A program made the translations under genes and the position numbers. A stretch of 64,000 nucleotides of DNA from assembly GCA_943788935.1 (NCBI GenBank), contig CALSSE010000014.1:24177-88176 (forward strand). Reading direction: 5' to 3'. Position 1 is the first letter of the stretch. Every line of letters starts with the position of its first letter. The notes beneath the pieces are model-generated. The model did no database searches. It had not been told where the DNA came from and saw nothing but the letters and a program-made list of their open reading frames with translations. The DNA is from an uncultured bacterium. Its GTDB lineage: Bacteria > Myxococcota_A > Bradymonadia > UBA7976 > VGTA01. Of this stretch, positions 9,632 through 18,700 are shown piece after piece.

Positions 9632-9703
9632 AGATTACAGAGATTACAGGAATTACAGAGATTACAGAGATTACAGGAATTACAGAGATTACAGAGAGTA
9701 CAG
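9632..9703 (+). repeat. 9-bp tandem repeat (AGATTACAG/GAATTACAG), 8 units
   Basis: Eight consecutive 9-bp units, in the order A A B A A B A A' (A = agattacag, B = gaattacag, A' = agagtacag). This gives a higher-order 27-bp period. The array lies in the 304-bp intergenic region and ends 19 bases before the ATG of the next lipoprotein gene, so it sits in the leader or promoter region. The rest of 9419-9631 shows nothing recognisable. Confidence 0.9.
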
Positions 9704-9722
9704 AGAGCGAGGCGAGTAAATC

Positions 9723-10391
9723 ATGTTAAGAGAAGCAGGGGAGAATGAGCCCTCACAACAGATAAAGAGAGCTCTCTCGATCGCGAGTGTACTGAAGAGA
9801 TGGGTGCTGGTCGGGGGAGCATTGAGCGCTCTCTGTATGGGCTGCGCACCGACGCTAAGCGAGTCGCTGAACGCGACGACGTTGTCAGCCCCTATATCAG
9901 CAGAGGCTCCTATCTTGATCGATGTTGAAGCCTCTGAGTTGAGATGGGAGCCCCCCATTATCTTAGCTTCTCAAAATCAAGCGTATCAGATGCGGCAGCG
10001 ACTCGCAGTTGCCTTACAGGCAACTTTGAATGGACAAAGTATCACCGCGACCAATCTAAAGAATCGACGTCCAGTCCGCTTCCTATTAAGAGTAGAGGAC
10101 ATCACTCATGGGTACCTGAGGATGCTTTTCCCTTGTTTGATCTATTTTACGATTCTTGGATGTCCCGGAAGCGCAGTGAGCGCGCGGGTTTCTCTCACTT
10201 TAGATTACCGCGGGGAGCTTTATCGTGTCTCCGCCTTCGGAGAGGCGATCTTTAACATCTATCAGTTTGGGCAGAGCGAGGAGCCACCTGAGCTAAGAGC
10301 TGTGGGGGTCGCGCTCGCCAAGGCGGTGAGAGAGCTCGCTAGAGAACTCAGACTCGATCAAGACACACCGCTCAATGAAGGAGGTCCATGA
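9723..10391 (+). CDS. Hypothetical lipoprotein, first gene of a two-gene operon
   Basis: 222 residues. It has a long n-region (about 26 residues), a hydrophobic stretch and lipobox ALCMGC, so lipid anchoring is predicted. The remainder is a mixed alpha/beta sequence with no motif I recognise; a Cys-containing hydrophobic segment (LFPCLIYFTILGCPGSA) lies near the middle. The start ATG 9723 is preceded by a purine-rich GAGGCGAG. Its stop overlaps the start of the next gene (ATGA), so the two are probably translationally coupled and work together at the envelope. Function unknown. Confidence 0.75.
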   Translation: MLREAGENEPSQQIKRALSIASVLKRWVLVGGALSALCMGCAPTLSESLNATTLSAPISAEAPILIDVEASELRWEPPIILASQNQAYQMRQRLAVALQATLNGQSITATNLKNRRPVRFLLRVEDITHGYLRMLFPCLIYFTILGCPGSAVSARVSLTLDYRGELYRVSAFGEAIFNIYQFGQSEEPPELRAVGVALAKAVRELARELRLDQDTPLNEGGP

Positions 10392-11185
10392 TGAATAAGG
10401 TGAAGTCATCGGCGATCAGTCAGAGGCGAGGTCGAGCGAACCCTGTACTTTTGGGTACCCACTCTCTGGTAGCGACATTCATCATCGCGCTCACCCTACT
10501 AGTGTTAACAGGCTGTGCTCGCTCTTTTGTTGTCTCTGCGACCGCCACTAGAGATTTCCCTGAGACATGGTCCGAGACCCTCTCTAAGGTGGAAACAGCG
10601 CGAGAGGTCTCTCGATTGAAACGGTCCCCTCAGCTCGCCTCGGCTGAGTCTCAAATAGCACAACGCCCCCTCCCTCCTCCAAACTTCACGGGTGAGCTCG
10701 AGCGGGTCGCTGTTTTGGAGCTCTCTAATCGAGTCCCCAAACAGGTCAGCGTCGATGAGATCTCCTATCTCAGCGACCAGTTACGAACCGTAGCGAGCTA
10801 TTTGCCAAAGTCTAAATATCTGGTGCTCACCAAGGAGAGCCTAGAGGTGCTCATCGATCCTTCGGTCAATGTAGAGGACTGTGTAGGTAAATGTGAAGTG
10901 GAGACGGGTCGCTTAGTGGGTGCTCATTGGATCCTCACCGGCGAGGTGGTGCGTTTTGGTCGTAGTCTCAGGGTGAGCTTAAAGGTGCATAACACTCAGA
11001 GCGGTCAGTTTTTGAAGGGCACCTTCCTCAAGGGTAACTCGGTTGAAGAGCTTGAAGCACAACTTCATCGACAAGCGCTATCTCTCGTTAAAGAGGTCTC
11101 CCCAAAGTGGGGTCGATGGCTCGATCGAGTGACCTCTAAGGGCCTAGATAAGCAGTTGGAGTACTTGAGGGAGCGAACTCGATAA
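10388..11185 (+). CDS. CsgG/LpoB-like lipoprotein
   Basis: 265 residues with a lipobox VLTGC at about residue 43. The body has the pattern of CsgG/TolB-N/LpoB-like periplasmic proteins: a beta strand (ERVAVLELS), a helix after 'YLSDQLRTVAS', 'YLVLTKESLEVLI', a Cys pair (ECVGKCE-like spacing, VEDCVGKCEVETG) and 'GAHWILTGEVVRFGRSLRVS'. Such proteins sense or build envelope complexes; the exact role here is not known. A near-perfect Shine-Dalgarno AAGGAGGT precedes the tandem ATGATG at 10388/10391. Spacing favours 10391, while 10388 overlaps the upstream stop. It forms an operon with the preceding lipoprotein. Confidence 0.75.
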   Translation: MMNKVKSSAISQRRGRANPVLLGTHSLVATFIIALTLLVLTGCARSFVVSATATRDFPETWSETLSKVETAREVSRLKRSPQLASAESQIAQRPLPPPNFTGELERVAVLELSNRVPKQVSVDEISYLSDQLRTVASYLPKSKYLVLTKESLEVLIDPSVNVEDCVGKCEVETGRLVGAHWILTGEVVRFGRSLRVSLKVHNTQSGQFLKGTFLKGNSVEELEAQLHRQALSLVKEVSPKWGRWLDRVTSKGLDKQLEYLRERTR

Positions 11186-11702
11186 CGCCTCACTCACGAT
11201 GAGCTGAGGTTAAGACAAGAGCGGTCCCTCTCATCGCTTGATTCACGACTTGAGATCATCGTACAGTTTTACTCTGAGGCTGTTTCAACTCTGAGGTGCT
11301 CAGTCCTCGCAAGCGCTCTCAACTTCGCCATAAAAGTTGATATTCACCGCCTCACCGACTCCTGTGTAAGCACTCATCGGAATGACTGTGCCTACGGCGG
11401 GCGTTACCAGCCCCGAGATAACCAGCAGCTGGCCCATGAGTAGAAGAGATCGATGGCGCGTTGTCTGTGATCTCCATGTTGAGGTTTAAGTGTTCCTTAA
11501 TCGCTACTTGCGCGAGACTCGCTAGAAAAGACAGGGGGTATACTCAACTCACTTAAGAGACGCTCTAGCTCAGCTCCGTAAAATGAAATAACTTAGTTAA
11601 GAGTTTTATTTATCTAGATTGAATCATTAAACAAAGAGATTGCATGCTCTCACTATTTAATGTGAACTTTAGCTCTAAACTAAACCACTATTGGGAACGT
11701 GT
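11186..11702. other. Intergenic region of about 515 bases
   Basis: No confident gene. It contains one small minus-strand ORF with a signal-like start (11300-11437, listed separately). The right part is AT-rich and presumably carries the promoter of the sulfatase gene. No clear terminator with a T-run was found after 11185. Confidence 0.6.
11300..11437 (-). CDS. Possible small secreted protein (45 residues)
   Basis: The frame starts MGQLLVISGLVTPAVG and ends in VESACED. Arg residues precede the ATG in frame (RHRSLLL), so a slightly longer signal-peptide-like start is possible, but no other start codon is in frame. There is no clear Shine-Dalgarno and no recognisable family. It could equally be a fragment of a lost gene. 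Confidence 0.25.
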   Translation of the reverse strand: MGQLLVISGLVTPAVGTVIPMSAYTGVGEAVNINFYGEVESACED

Positions 11703-13946
11703 ATGAATAGAAAAGTGTACCTATATTCATTAGGGTGCCTCATATTAATGATGGCATGTATAGATAATGCGACTTACCCGCTAGGCGGTGGTGATGACAC
11801 CGGAGGAGCGAGAGCGAACATAAGTATCGCTGATCCTCGTGATGGGGGAAATACTTTTGAGAGTGCCGGCGAGAGGGCCGGCGAGAGTGCCGGCGAGAGT
11901 GCCGGCGAAAGTGCCGGCGAAAGTGCCGGCGAGAGGGCCGGTGAGAGGGCTGGTGAAAATGCTAGTGAAACCGCCGGTGAAATACCTGAGCAAGAGATTC
12001 GTTCCCCAAACATCATACTCATATTTGCTGATGACTTGGGATATGGCCACTTAGGGAGCTATGGTCAACGTGATATCCTCACACCTCATCTCGATCGATT
12101 AGCGAATGAGGGAGTAAGGTTTACTCATTTTTACAGTGGGTCATCCTTCTGCCCACCCGCGAGGACATCTCTGCTGACAGGTTTGCATGGCGGTCGTATT
12201 CCAGTAAGACAGGTTGGCATCTATGATGATAACCAAGTCATTTTCCCAAGAGAGTTACAGGCCGCAGGTTATCGAACCGCTTTATTCGGAAAATGGGGCT
12301 TTAACACACACCAAAGAGGAGAAGAGATACGTGGTCCTGCCCCCACATCTCTTGGCTTTGATGAGTTTGTCGGGTTTCTCACCCATCGTGATGCTCATAT
12401 GTATTACCTTGATGGGACCGGGACAAACGGTAATAACCCTGTGGCTCAAACCCTGTTTGAAGGTGTAGGGGATTCACTGCAGCCATTAAATGTCTCCCCT
12501 GACCGTTATCTCCCTGATGAATTTCTTGATCGAGCGCTGCAGTTCATTGAAGAGAACAAAGATCAACCATTCTTTCTTTACTTTCCCAGCCAGCTACCTC
12601 ATGCAGAGCTTGTTTCTCCACCTGAAGGGCTCGAACCTTATGTAGTGAATGGTCAGAGCATATTCTCGGAGAGTACTTTTGCGGGTAATCCTGCTTACCC
12701 CGATACCGTGACTCAACCCTATGCGACCCTCGCTGCGATGATCTCACGCTTTGATCGCGATGTAGGTCTATTGATGGATAAGGTCAATGCTCTCGGCCTC
12801 GATTCAAATACCATTATTATAGTAACTAGCGATAACGGACCACATGTCGCAGGGGGTATTGTTGATCATAATCAGCTCAATGGCGCCCCTGGACTCTCGG
12901 GAAGAAAATTTGACCTATTTGAGGGGGGGATACGTGTTCCTCTAATCGCGAAATGGCAAGGGCAGTGGCCTTCAGCCTCCGTGATAGAAGGTCGCCACGC
13001 CTTATGGGATATAGCGCCAACATTGAGAGAGTTAGCCGGAGTATCTCCACAACCTTCTGATGGTTTATCACTAGTGAGCAAGTTACAAGGCCAAGGGGGA
13101 ATCAGTCATCAAAGGCTCTATTGGGAAACATATGCGTATGGAGGACAAAGTGTACGCACTGAAAACGGTTATCTTCAGCAAGAGGCAGCGATGATTCAAG
13201 ACAATATAAAAGTGATTCGCGTCACTGAGGAGTACACGGGGAGTTATATCATCGCTTATGATCTCTCTCGAGGGGACCCCATAGAGACAATAGAGATGAG
13301 TATCGCTAACGATCTAGATAGCTGCCAATGGCTCCCTGATATCACTGAACAGCTTAATCAAGCTCATCAAGATGTAGAGGATGGCATTTTACCTCCAATA
13401 CGGGCAATCTGTCAGCAAATTGGAGGTCAGGGTAATGATATTATTACCGGGATGAGTGGAGATGAGCGCCTCATCGGTCGAGGAGGAGATGACGAACTAA
13501 AGGGCCTAGATGGCGATGACGAAGTCTATGGCGGTCCCGGCAATGACAACCTGAATGGAAATATCGGGGAGGACTTTGTTCAAGGAAATACAGGGAACGA
13601 TATCGTACATGGAGGACAGGGTAATGACACAGTTCGGGGGGGAAAGGGCGATGATGAGATCTATGGGGATCGAGGGAATGATACCCTTTATGGAGATCGC
13701 GGGAGTGACATCGCTTACGGTGGCGAAGGTGATGATATCTTCATCTATGAACGTTTTCATGACACCTTCACTATCTACCCCGACGAGTCAGGTATAGATG
13801 AGCTACGCTGTATCGATGTTAGAGCCACGAGTGAGACCTATGAAGGTGCCGACCTCGTCTTGAGAATGGAGGCGAATGGGCTCATTAGACTCGTCAATCA
13901 TCTAAACAGCCCTACTATTGAGACTATTATTGATTGCAGGCCATAA
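11703..13946 (+). CDS. Lipoprotein sulfatase (Cys-type) with acidic tether and RTX C-terminal repeats
   Basis: 747 residues from ATG 11703; the frame could start at TTG 11691 but the lipoprotein signal (lipobox LMMAC) fits 11703. After the lipobox come ten four-residue repeats (ESAG/ERAG type). Next is a sulfatase domain beginning PNIILIFADDLGYGHLGSYG, with DD as metal ligands. The formylglycine motif CPPAR has its Cys at residue 150, followed by TSLLTG. Later landmarks are FGKWGF, TSDNGPH and GLSGRKFDLFEGGIRVPL. The last 180 residues hold about 9-10 GGxGxD nonapeptide calcium-binding repeats of the RTX type and a short tail. Family knowledge: hydrolysis of sulfate esters, typically on polysaccharides or glycans, after Cys-to-formylglycine conversion. 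Inferred location: cell surface, tethered. Substrate unknown. Confidence 0.92.
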   Translation: MNRKVYLYSLGCLILMMACIDNATYPLGGGDDTGGARANISIADPRDGGNTFESAGERAGESAGESAGESAGESAGERAGERAGENASETAGEIPEQEIRSPNIILIFADDLGYGHLGSYGQRDILTPHLDRLANEGVRFTHFYSGSSFCPPARTSLLTGLHGGRIPVRQVGIYDDNQVIFPRELQAAGYRTALFGKWGFNTHQRGEEIRGPAPTSLGFDEFVGFLTHRDAHMYYLDGTGTNGNNPVAQTLFEGVGDSLQPLNVSPDRYLPDEFLDRALQFIEENKDQPFFLYFPSQLPHAELVSPPEGLEPYVVNGQSIFSESTFAGNPAYPDTVTQPYATLAAMISRFDRDVGLLMDKVNALGLDSNTIIIVTSDNGPHVAGGIVDHNQLNGAPGLSGRKFDLFEGGIRVPLIAKWQGQWPSASVIEGRHALWDIAPTLRELAGVSPQPSDGLSLVSKLQGQGGISHQRLYWETYAYGGQSVRTENGYLQQEAAMIQDNIKVIRVTEEYTGSYIIAYDLSRGDPIETIEMSIANDLDSCQWLPDITEQLNQAHQDVEDGILPPIRAICQQIGGQGNDIITGMSGDERLIGRGGDDELKGLDGDDEVYGGPGNDNLNGNIGEDFVQGNTGNDIVHGGQGNDTVRGGKGDDEIYGDRGNDTLYGDRGSDIAYGGEGDDIFIYERFHDTFTIYPDESGIDELRCIDVRATSETYEGADLVLRMEANGLIRLVNHLNSPTIETIIDCRP
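11859..11978 (+). repeat. 12-bp minisatellite, 10 units, coding (ESAG)-type tether
   Basis: Ten in-frame 12-bp units (GAGAGTGCCGGC and variants) directly after the lipobox region of the sulfatase. The first eight are nearly identical and the last two have diverged (ENAS, ETAG). Confidence 0.92.
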
Positions 13947-14270
13947 TCTGAAGCCCCATTAATCCTCAAACTAGAGCTTAATAAACACTTGTTGACACTG
14001 AGACATTGATGTCACGAACGTCAGTTCACAGTGATTGATTGATGTGAGCTCATTAGAGTCATCAAAACAGTTGCTACTCACTGCTTCATAAGATGTAAAC
14101 AGGAGCACCTGTTGATCATAAGCACTAAATTATGAATCTCTTTTTCAGCACAGGGGGAACTAAGACAGTACCTCAACTATGGGTTGGCACAGGTCCTGCT
14201 GTTGTTGGATCCCATCAATCGCCTAACATCTCGTGGTTGGTAAACATCTAACAAAACACAGGAGAACATC
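13947..14270. other. Intergenic region, no gene seen
   Basis: About 324 bases with stops in all frames and no clear hairpin terminator. It ends with a good Shine-Dalgarno (AGGAG at 14260-14264) for the next gene. Confidence 0.6.
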
Positions 14271-15521
14271 ATGTCACCGATCTTTACTCATGCTACTAAG
14301 AAGATGAACCACCTCTCAAGACTTACCCGCCCAATGAGCTTATTAAGCGTAGCTCTCCTTAGCTCAAGCGCGTTGATTGGATGTGGTGACATAGAGGTCT
14401 CCGGTCCACCCAATCATCTCGTGAACGATAACCACGATAACGGTATGATAGAACTCTTTAACAATGCCCCCATCGTGGGCAAATATGTCACCGGCTCTTC
14501 AGTTGTCTTCTCCTTGCAGAGGACAAATGATGGGGAGAGCGAGAGCCTCGATGAGCTCACGATTGAATCGAGCGACCCTGCTCTGCTCCGAGTCTCGGAA
14601 GGAGTAGAAAGCTGTATTGACAATAGATCTTGTTACGATATTGAGGCTGATCTAGAGTTCAATATTCGCTCTAAGCGCTTCGACGTTCTCGGCTCAGGAG
14701 ATGTCACTTTGACCTTTAAAGATGGTGATGAGGTGGTCTTGAGTCGTGAAGTTCAACTCGTCGATGCGAGCTCGCTCACCCTCTCTCGATCGGTCCCTCC
14801 AGCCCTCCAAGATGAGGTCAGCACCATAGCGGGTGAGGGAGAGAAGGTCGTCGTAGGCTCTGAGTTCTCTCTCCGCCTCAGAGCGATGTCACAAGTTGAG
14901 GGCGAAGAGCAGGAGATTGACATCTCTTCACTCACCGAACTTCCTAGCGGTGAAAACTTTAATCTTGAGCAAAGTGACCCCGTGAGTATGGGGACTCGTT
15001 TCCATATCACTCCTGAGTCAGAGGGAGCTCTCTCGATCCCTGTGAACGTCGGCGATCAATCAATCGAGATGAACTTTAATGTCGTCTCTAGCTCTGAGAT
15101 CGTGGGTATAAATGTCGCTCATGAGACTTGGATAAACGAAATGCCTGAGGAAGAGAATAATCTTCCTAAGGGCAGAGCACTCGCCGTAGCGAAAGATGAA
15201 GAGGGCGCTCCAATCTTCGGTGCTGATATCATTTGGGAGCGACTCGATGGAGAAGAAGATGACGCAATGGTTGTCGATAGTTTCACCGGAAGTGAGCTGA
15301 ACTTCATCTATGAAGAGGGCGCTCAAGTCGCTTTCAAGGTCACTGTCGGCGAGGTGAGCGAAATCGTCTATCTCCCAGTGAATATCGAGCAGTTGAACGA
15401 CATCTTCGGAGACAACGCCTTCGCTGACGGATGCGACGCTAAAGGAGATGTTTCAGGCAGCGCTCTCCTCACCCTCCTCCTCATGGGAATGATCGTGATG
15501 AGGCGTAGAGCGATCGCTTAA
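14271..15521 (+). CDS. Lipoprotein with C-terminal Cys-TM-Arg sorting-type tail
   Basis: 416 residues. N-terminal signal with lipobox ALIGC at about residue 38. The body is acidic and beta-rich, with Ig-like strand patterns (for example 'GSGDVTLTFKDGDEVVLSR' near 150) and no named family recognised. The C-terminus is DGCDAKGD, a hydrophobic run (ALLTLLLMGMIVM) and RRRAIA, the layout of MYXO-CTERM-like sorting signals. The start is decided by AGGAG six bases upstream of ATG 14271. Both a lipobox and a C-terminal sorting tail are present, which is unusual because either alone could anchor the protein. Confidence 0.8.
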   Translation: MSPIFTHATKKMNHLSRLTRPMSLLSVALLSSSALIGCGDIEVSGPPNHLVNDNHDNGMIELFNNAPIVGKYVTGSSVVFSLQRTNDGESESLDELTIESSDPALLRVSEGVESCIDNRSCYDIEADLEFNIRSKRFDVLGSGDVTLTFKDGDEVVLSREVQLVDASSLTLSRSVPPALQDEVSTIAGEGEKVVVGSEFSLRLRAMSQVEGEEQEIDISSLTELPSGENFNLEQSDPVSMGTRFHITPESEGALSIPVNVGDQSIEMNFNVVSSSEIVGINVAHETWINEMPEEENNLPKGRALAVAKDEEGAPIFGADIIWERLDGEEDDAMVVDSFTGSELNFIYEEGAQVAFKVTVGEVSEIVYLPVNIEQLNDIFGDNAFADGCDAKGDVSGSALLTLLLMGMIVMRRRAIA

Positions 15522-15753
15522 TAACGAAGGTGAGGCGTGAGGGATAGAGACGACCCCATCCAACCAAGGTAACAGCGATGGGCTCTGCCCTGCAGATGGA
15601 GACTGTGGACAAGCAACAATGGACTTATCTGAGGTAGTTTACCAAGAAGCAGAGTGGGCGCTTGATTCTCAGGCGCTGCACTCTCAAGATCTACTGCTAC
15701 CCTAGCATATCAAGGTCACGCAAAGTTGAGCTAAATATCTAAGGTCAAAGAGC

Positions 15754-18700
15754 CTACTCTATTCGTTTGCTTCCATTGACTGGAAGTGTCGGAGGTAGAG
15801 AAGGTATTATAGGAGTCGAAGGAGCTGAAGCCGAAGGAGACCTAGTATCTTCATAGGCTTTTACCGACATCTTTAAGGCTTCTTCAAGAGTACGACCCAT
15901 ACGCGCTACTCCACGGAACACTACAACAACACGCTTCAATTGAGTGACCGGGTTTTGTTGTGAACGGATATATAGAGGCTCCACATAGACCACTTCATTA
16001 CCGAGCAGGAGAGCGGTAGTATGACCTCTAATAACATCTGTACCCACACGGTTCCACCAAGAGATCTGCTCTGAGATCTCAGGGGTCTGATCAATCGCGG
16101 CGTCAGCTTGCTCAATCCCCGGATAGAAGTAGCCCTTAGGGACTTGAAGGGCGACCAAACGCCCATAATCTTCACCGTCTTGATAAGCTAGAGGGATGCC
16201 ACGTAGATTGAGCGCTTTCTCTGGACTAAAGACCATGCCGAGAGCGAACTGAGTCTTCTCCTTAGCAGCGGGAATGACCCCCTTTCCTGTCTCTAACATG
16301 AAGGTATAAGGCTCATTTGAGAAGGTGATCGCTTTCCCTTGGTCTAGGACAGGTCCAAGAACCTCATCGCCATCATCCCAAAGGTCCTCTTGGTTGAAGA
16401 AGTACATCGGGTCATTGGCATGATAATAAATGAAGAGATCATCAAACTGTAAGTGGAATAGGTGTATGGGGTAGGTGAGATGTTCCTTAATAGAAGTGGG
16501 CATCTGATCCTTGGGTGTAAATAGACCAGGATAAATGCTCGCCCAAGTGTTAGAGATCGGATCATCTGAAATCTGATAAAGAGTGATATCACCTGTCGTC
16601 GAGTCGACAACCCCCTTTACTGAGTCACGTACCCAGTTCACTTTTCGCCATTCACGAGCGAAAGGGGTGGTGTCATGAGATTTATCACCTAAGTCACCAT
16701 AAGCTGAATATGGGTAGCGATCAGTGGTAGTGAGAGCATTGATCATCCATTTGAGCTTTCCTTCATTAGCTATAGCAGTAATGTTCGTGTCATAGTATAG
16801 GAAGGGTGCCACTTTCTGAACGCGCTCGAGAGGAGTACGATAAAAGTGCACTCGGGTGTCATCTTTGATCAAATCGGAGAATATGATATCCGAGAATTGA
16901 CCACTTCTCCAACCAAACGCTAGTCGTTTGATGAAGCTGTCTATTTTGACGCCCACTTTAATATCTTGTGGAAGCTCAAGCTCAGCGCGATCTTGTTGGG
17001 TGGGGAAGTCAAATTCTTTAACCTGATCGACATTAGAATAAGCCATTGAAGAGGAGCCCTCTCCATAGTAGATACGAGGGTTATCCAACTTAAACATATC
17101 ATGGTCACCGCTATGAGGGATCCCACCAGCCATGAAGTTCGGTACGCCCTCTTCTGTAATTTCTCCAGAAGGCGCAGCAACAAAACCATATCCATGAGTG
17201 AACAACATGAATCTCTGACCAAACCAAGCGAGCCATGGATAAGGCTCAATCAATGGGAGTTCACGCACACCACTGACAAACATTCGCTTCTCGCCATCAA
17301 TTTTATAGCGAACGTTGTCTATTCCAAGGAAGTTATAGTAGGTACGCAACTTCTGATATTGTCGGAATATCTCTAAAGAAGGGCCATAGATCGTCGCATC
17401 ACCTTGAGTACTTAGAATACGTTGAGAGTGCTGAGGATCCAAAAGACGCTCTAAATAAACGGTCTTTCCAGGCCAGAGTGGCGCATTGCGCAGTGTAGAG
17501 CTGCTCAGCATTTCCTCTATATTGGGAATCGGTTGGTCTTGGTAATTAGGTTCGTAGTTGACCTCTTCAACCTTATCTAGTCCGTATGCCTTGCGCGTGG
17601 CTTTTAGATGTAAATCGATATACTTTAACTGAATGACGGGCTCGTTGGGCTCGATCGACGTTGTATCTCTTATGCTGACAGCACCTCTCATGCCGAAGTC
17701 ACATGCTAAGAGAATGAAGGTCGCAATTACGCTTTTACGGAAGAGCGCTCGCTCATCTGATTTAATCGCTCTAAAAAGCATAACAATCGCGATGGTCACT
17801 CCTAAGGTGACCAAGGTACTGAATCGCAGATAAGATAGAGTAGAGAAGAAACCGGTGACATCTAGTGCTTCAGCTCCTACATAAATCGCAGAGCTTTTAT
17901 TGTCTAGAAGCACAAGATCAAAAGCCCCGAGGAAGCGATGATAAGTCACTGCCAACCCGAATAGGGCTAACGAAATGATCGTACTGTTGTTGGCGATCGA
18001 CTTGAAGAAGTAATGAAATCTAGAGCCATCTACTTGTTCGGCACGAGTGACCCATGCACAACCGATAGCGGATATCGCTCCCAAAAAAGTACCCCAGAGG
18101 AGCGTTTCCGCAATCGTCCAGAATACTGGGACATCATAAATATAAAATCCTACATCCCGATTGAAGATCGGGTCGGTTTCACCAAAAGGGATTCCGCCAT
18201 AGAATAAAAATGTTTGGTATTTTAAGCTGAGGAAATAACCGCTGATCGAACCAATAAGGATCGCAAGGTAAATCACAAATTTACGTTGATGGACTGCTAG
18301 GGGATTAGCAAAGGCTGGTACTAGTATTCCCAGACCTAGTAAAATCGATCCGACCAAGAAGAGTGTTGTACCCATCCAGAAATTGGTATTGAAAACACTC
18401 TCTAAACCTAAGCTCTGTAATAGCCAATAGTCAAAGGCGAGAAATGAGAGCTGATCTAAGAAAAACAGTGCGCAAAAAGCAAGACCTACAACTAAAAGTC
18501 TGCTCCATAACTTACCGCTGTCGGGTCTTATAAAGTGCTGATATTTACTCTCGCTATCGAGGGAGGTAAAACGAGCTAAAACTTTACGAACATCTAGCGA
18601 CCTTCTCTGTTGGAGAAGAGTAATAAAAGATACACTACTGTAAGATACATATCTAAAGAAATTGTCTAGGACTGCGATAGTGACACATTCGTGAAATGCG

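Noticed and set aside
9632..9703. CRISPR array
   Set aside because: Units are 9 bp and contiguous, with no unique spacers.
15590..15705. Open frame with a Cys-containing stretch (SDGLCPADGDCGQA)
   Set aside because: No start codon or Shine-Dalgarno and only about 54 codons between stops; cannot be supported as a gene, possibly a remnant.
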